NCBI GenBank assembly: GCA_963839285.1
Contig: CAWIUN010000006.1
Location: 1 to 64,000, forward strand
Reading direction: 5' to 3'
From: DASSSQ01 sp963839285
GTDB lineage: Bacteria; Actinomycetota; Thermoleophilia; Gaiellales; Gaiellaceae
Length of the DNA: 64,000 bases
The notes under the pieces were generated by a model. The model saw nothing but the letters and a program-made list of their open reading frames with translations, did no database searches and was not told the origin of the DNA. Both the position numbers and the translations under genes were made by a program. This document shows, in pieces, positions 60,227 to 64,000 of the stretch (its first letter is position 1; each line of letters starts with the position of its first letter).

Positions 60227-62125
60227 TCAGCTTCCGGCCGTGCTGAAGCTGTAGATGTCCGAGTTGCCGAAGTTGGTGCCGAGGCAGGCCGTGTTCACGG
60301 CCGGCGGAGTCGGCAGTGTCGGCCCCGCTCCCGGCTTGGCGTCCTTGCCCTTGCCGTTGCCCTTGTTGCCGGTGTCACCGGCGCCGAGGTCGGACTCGTC
60401 GCCCTCCTCGATCGGCTGGGCGCGACCGCTCGTGACCGCCTCGACGAAGGCGCCGCGGTAGTCCTGGATCGCGTCGCAGGCGTTGGTGTTGCGGACGTCG
60501 TTCCAGACCGCGACGGCATAGTCGTCGGTCGCCCAGGCGTAGTTGTAGTCGCCGAGGAAACCGGCGGTCAGCCCGTTCTGGCTCGAGCCGCGGGCATCGC
60601 CGGTCGGCCCGCGGTAGAGCTCGCCGAAGGCGCCCGGAGCACCATCGGCACCCACCGAGGCGCGAAGGACGACGCCCTGCGCCGGCCGCTCGGCGGTGAC
60701 GTTGTCCTGCCACGGCACCGTGAAGTTCGTGTAGGTGACGTAGACGTCGCCCCCCGAGGGAGAGATCGCGATCGCCGGGAAGTCGGGCCGGTCGCCCGCG
60801 GGTGCTGCATCGACCGGGTCGCTCCAGTTCGCGCCGCCGTCGGTCGACCAGATCACGGCCGCCCGCTCGGGTGCGTCGCTCATCGTGGTCGGCCCGTCGC
60901 AGTAGGTGACGACGAGCTCGTCCGAGGGGGTGCCGGCCCCGTACGGCCGCCCGTTGGCGATGTCGACCAGCGGGAAGCTGTCGGTGCGGGCGCCGGCGAT
61001 CCCGTCGAAGCTGAGCCGGCCGGTCGCCGGATCCGGCAGGCCACAGTCGACCAGGCTGACGATCGACCGCGGCCGCTCGAACGTGGAGCCGCCGTCGAAC
61101 GAACGGGCGAGGAAGACGACCGACTGACCGGTCTTGATGTCGGTGCCCTCCCAGAAGACGTAGACGACGCCGTCGCTGCCGGTGCGGATCGAGCAGCCCT
61201 GGCGCCCGCCGGTCTGGTTGTTGTTGGTGGCCGCCGAGATCTGCCGCTGCCGCCAGGTGTCGCCGCCGTCGGCGGACACCGCCACCATCACCGGCTCCGA
61301 GCCGGCAGCGCCGCGGAACGCAACGTTGCAGACGTAGGCGCGACCGAAATAGGGACTCGTCTCGACGTTGTCGACGTAGACGGCCTCCTTGTCGGAGAAG
61401 AGCGCCGAGTTCTGGCGCGAGACGATCACCGGCGCCTTCCAGGCGCCGTTGTCACCGGCCATCGCCGCGCCCAGTTGGTCGGAGTCGAGCCGCGAGACCG
61501 CGATCGCCTCGGCGCCGCGGAAGGTCGTCCGCGAGGCCGGGCCGCCCTCGAGGTTCGAGGTCAGGTTGACGTAGTAGAGCCGCTGCCGGTCCCAGCTGAA
61601 GCCGCCGCTGCCGTCCGGCACGGGGCCCCAGGCGAGCGCAGGATCGCCGTCGGCGACGAGCTTCGCCTCGTAGTAGTTCGGCAGCGTCCCGATCGGCCCC
61701 ACCTGCGGGTCACAGGGATCCGGACCGAGGCAGTGCCGGGCCGACCAGCCCGTGTAGGTCGGCTGCATCCACGACCGGGCGGAGTCGGTGGAGAAATAGA
61801 TCCCGGAGACGCCGACCCCGGCCGTGAACGGGCAGGTGCTCGGATCGCCGGCATTGCAGAGCTCGAGGTCGATCTCGTCGTTCGAACCGGCGGCGACGAT
61901 GTCCGTCTGCACCGGGTTGACGGCCACCCAGGGCTCGTTCTGCTTGTTCTGCGCGAACGAGTTGACCTGAGTGCCCTCGTGATCGGCCTGCGGCCCCTGC
62001 GGGCTGCCGACCGTCACCAGCGCATCGCCGCCCAGGGCGAGCGCCGCCGGAACCACCAGGACGGCCAGAGCGACCACCACCGCCGTCGAGAGCCGCCACC
62101 GCGGCAGCTCGAAACGCCTACGCAT
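60227..62125 (-). CDS. exported BNR-repeat (sialidase-like) beta-propeller protein
   Basis: This 632-residue protein has an N-terminal signal peptide or anchor (residues 10-32). BNR/Asp-box repeats (S-x-D-x-G-x-T-W form) include STDSARSWMQ, SADGGDTWRQ, SFDGGSTFE and STDGGANWSD, marking a six-bladed sialidase fold. Several cysteines and an acidic Gly/Lys linker (EEGDESDLGAGDTGNKGNGK) precede a short C-terminal piece. Catalytic Arg triad and nucleophile Tyr cannot be confirmed, so it may be a binding propeller. The ATG at 62125 is the first start before the signal. It is not obviously tied to the catabolic genes. Confidence 0.85.
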   Translation of the reverse strand: MRRRFELPRWRLSTAVVVALAVLVVPAALALGGDALVTVGSPQGPQADHEGTQVNSFAQNKQNEPWVAVNPVQTDIVAAGSNDEIDLELCNAGDPSTCPFTAGVGVSGIYFSTDSARSWMQPTYTGWSARHCLGPDPCDPQVGPIGTLPNYYEAKLVADGDPALAWGPVPDGSGGFSWDRQRLYYVNLTSNLEGGPASRTTFRGAEAIAVSRLDSDQLGAAMAGDNGAWKAPVIVSRQNSALFSDKEAVYVDNVETSPYFGRAYVCNVAFRGAAGSEPVMVAVSADGGDTWRQRQISAATNNNQTGGRQGCSIRTGSDGVVYVFWEGTDIKTGQSVVFLARSFDGGSTFERPRSIVSLVDCGLPDPATGRLSFDGIAGARTDSFPLVDIANGRPYGAGTPSDELVVTYCDGPTTMSDAPERAAVIWSTDGGANWSDPVDAAPAGDRPDFPAIAISPSGGDVYVTYTNFTVPWQDNVTAERPAQGVVLRASVGADGAPGAFGELYRGPTGDARGSSQNGLTAGFLGDYNYAWATDDYAVAVWNDVRNTNACDAIQDYRGAFVEAVTSGRAQPIEEGDESDLGAGDTGNKGNGKGKDAKPGAGPTLPTPPAVNTACLGTNFGNSDIYSFSTAGS

Positions 62126-62327
62126 GACCAGAACCTCCCCTTCTCGAAGTGCGTACGCCTCGCGCCGCGGGTCGGGAAGCGTGGCCGACGGACCGCCTAC
62201 GCGCCGGCGACGCGTCCGGTCGAAGCCACCCGGCCGAGCGGCAGGCCGTTATGCCCGTCGGGAGCGCGACGAAACCCCCCGAGCCCGCCTGGCGCTCCGC
62301 CGACCCGCAAGCTCGACCCGGCGCGGC
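62126..62327. other. intergenic region without recognised content
   Basis: About 200 bp between the CopD-like stop and the sialidase-like start, both minus strand. I see no gene and no hairpin stronger than background; it should hold the promoter of the BNR-repeat gene. Confidence 0.4.
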
Positions 62328-64000
62328 TCAGGTTCCCGGAACCGGGTCGGCCGCGCGTCCGCCGGGAGGGCGGATCCGCGTGCTCGCGTCGAAGCGGCTG
62401 TAGCGGTGGTGCATGAAGTGTGCGGCCGCGGTCATCTCGAGCTCGACGCGGGAGCCTCGTGCGGGCGTCGATGCGGACGGTGAACCAGGCCGGGACGGCG
62501 CGGTCGTAGAAGGAGACGACGTCGACGCGCCGGCCGGCGCGGCGCTCCTCGGCGATCAGGTGGGCGTCTGCGACGGATTGCCAGAAGGGCGTCGGCTGCG
62601 GGAGCGGCGTCTGGGGCGACTTCTTCCAGGGGCCGGCTCCGGTTCTGTCCCAGCGGTCGCCGCCGATCACGATCCCGCTCGGGCCGTGGGCGATCCGGTA
62701 GCTGAGCTTGTTCGGTGCGGCGAGCTGGAAGACGGTTCGCTGGACGTGGCCGGCGTCCGCGGCGAGCGTCTCGTGGATCGTGACCGTGCGGAGCCCGCGG
62801 AAGGCTCGAGCGGCCGCGTGGGCGAGCGCGGTCGCGGGAGGTGCGGGCCACTCGAGGGGCCGCCGGAAGCCGATCGTTCGCGTCGGGCGGCCCGGACGCG
62901 CGACCTCGACGCCGATCCGCCGGGGCGGCGGGGACGGCAGCTCGGTGCGGAAGCAGCCGCTGCCGCAGGTGGCCGCTTCCTCGCCGCCGATCGAGACGTC
63001 GACGGCGGCTCCGGTGCCGTCCTGGGCGAGCGCGGTGACGGTCGCGGTGGTGTGGCCGCGGCCGGGGGCGAGAGCGAGCGCGATCGCGAGGTCGTCGGCC
63101 TGCCGGGCGAGGACGACCGCACCTGCCGGCGGCGACGGCGGCGGCCCGTGCGGGCGCTCGGGCCGGCGCGGCGGCGTGCGCGGGCGGTGCGAGCGCACGG
63201 CCGGGCGCGAGCGAGGTCAGGAGCGCGACGGCTCCGACCAGAGCGGCGAACAGGACCGCCTCGGCGCGGAGCGCGGGCAGCAGGCCCGTCAGGCGGTCGA
63301 GTGCCAGCAGCCGCCGGTTGCGCCAGCCGAGCGCGACGAGCGCGCCGAGCAGGGCGCTCTTCGCGAGCAGGGTCCGGCCGTAGCTCGAGCTCCAGAGCTG
63401 CTGGACGTCGCCGAGCTCGCCTGCCGCGCGCGCCGCTCCCGTCAGCGCGACGACCGCGACCGAGGTGACGGCGAGCCGCGCGAAGCGGCGTCCGAGCTGC
63501 GCGCGCGACGGCTCGCCGACGGCGCGGAGGGCGAGCAGGAGCGAGGCGACGCCGCCGATCCAGGCCGCCGCCGCGAGCACGTGCAGGTAGTCGGCCGGGA
63601 TCGCGAGCGCGGCGTCCTGCCCTGCGTCGAGCGCGTGCCCCGACAGCGTCGGCACGGCCGCCAGGGCGAGCGCCGCCGCTCCCTGCAGGCGCCCGAGGCG
63701 GCGGTGCTTCCGGGCGCCCGCTGCGGTGAGGGCGCCGACGGCGGCCACGACTGCGCCGGCAGCCTCGACGCGGCCGGCGCGGGTCTCGAGGGTCGCGCCG
63801 GCGGCGAGGCGGACGGCCCCGGCGGCCGCGAGCACGAAGCCGGACGCCGCGAGCAGATCCAGCCGCCGCCGGAGGGTCGACGGCGTCGACCCCCCTTCCC
63901 GAGCGGCCGGGTCGAGGACGACGAGCCGGAACAGCGCCACGCCGGCCGCGATCAGCACGCCGGCGAGCAGGAGCCAGCGGTCGACGAGCCGCTCCGGCGA
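62328..64000 (-). CDS. CopD-like membrane protein with C-terminal exported domains, partial and frameshifted
   Basis: Runs off the right edge; the N-terminus lies beyond 64,000. The visible N-terminal part has about seven membrane helices with HVLAAAAWIGGVASLLLALR (CopD-type, His in helix) and GRTLLAKSALLGALVALGWR. A Pro/Ala linker follows, then (after a frame change near 63,120) VVLARQADDLAIALALAPGR and a FixH/YtkA-like beta domain with CGSGCF, and a LolA-like segment (HVQRTVFQLAAPNKLSYRIA). A second frame change near 62,455 leads to the natural end RLPVELEMTAAAHFMHHRYS with a stop at 62,328. CopD family members move or sense copper; the extra domains suggest a copper-binding exterior part. 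Confidence 0.78.

Overview
The window is about 70% GC or higher, with tightly packed genes, frequent GTG starts, four-base start/stop overlaps (ATGA, GTGA) and several apparently leaderless promoters. Together with an AfsR/SARP-like regulator and actinobacterial-style aromatic catabolism, this suggests a soil actinomycetote, perhaps of the Thermoleophilia (Gaiellales/Solirubrobacterales). The lineage is an inference; there is no rRNA, tRNA, CRISPR array or insertion sequence in the window to fix it.

Region 1 (1-5.7 kb): a small membrane protein, a large BTAD/NTPase/TPR regulator, a cupin, a secreted protein and a membrane protein. Four 7-bp elements at exact 11-bp steps lie in a divergent promoter here, which is the layout of SARP-type operators. 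Region 2 (5.7-18.4 kb): a glycerol and polyol-phosphate locus with glpK and glpD on the minus strand. On the plus strand are two IolE-like TIM-barrel isomerases, a Gfo/Idh/MocA dehydrogenase, a four-gene ABC importer, a glycerophosphodiester phosphodiesterase, an inositol-monophosphatase-family enzyme and a LacI regulator. LacI-type boxes precede glpD and the dehydrogenase. The set fits scavenging of glycerophosphodiesters such as glycerophosphoinositol.

Region 3 (18.5-33.7 kb): a 12-gene minus-strand operon that can take p-hydroxycinnamate-type side chains (SDR, MaoC hydratase, amidohydrolase, like the cou genes of rhodococci) to 4-hydroxybenzoate, then protocatechuate (pobA), then the beta-ketoadipate pathway (pcaHGBDC, pcaIJ). 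Across the divergent promoter lie a Liv-type binding protein and then livM, livH, livF, livG, a MarR regulator and an acyl-CoA ligase tail. This last block is full of frameshifts and ends at an abrupt junction near 33,380.

Region 4 (33.7-60 kb): a second, less familiar catabolic region with two FadR-type GntR regulators, a bicupin, two 4,5-dihydroxyphthalate-decarboxylase-like proteins, a Rieske oxygenase, LigJ and LigK, a zinc alcohol dehydrogenase, a class II aldolase-type protein, a hydroxyisobutyrate-dehydrogenase-like protein, an ornithine-cyclodeaminase-like protein, a ThDP enzyme, a second cupin, an Fe/thiamine-type ABC importer, two MFS carriers, a dienelactone hydrolase, a methyltransferase and a Ni/Co transporter-like protein. 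Five or six small operons here share a TGGT-N3-ACCA-type palindrome placed between -35 and -10. This looks like one regulon and is the best candidate for an undescribed system: lower-pathway enzymes of gallate/protocatechuate meta-cleavage are present, but no standard ring-cleavage dioxygenase is seen.

Region 5 (60-64 kb): an exported BNR-repeat sialidase-like protein and a CopD-type membrane protein that runs off the right edge. Single-base indels, mostly in short G/C runs, break at least ten otherwise well-conserved genes, so many frameshifts are probably assembly errors rather than biology.
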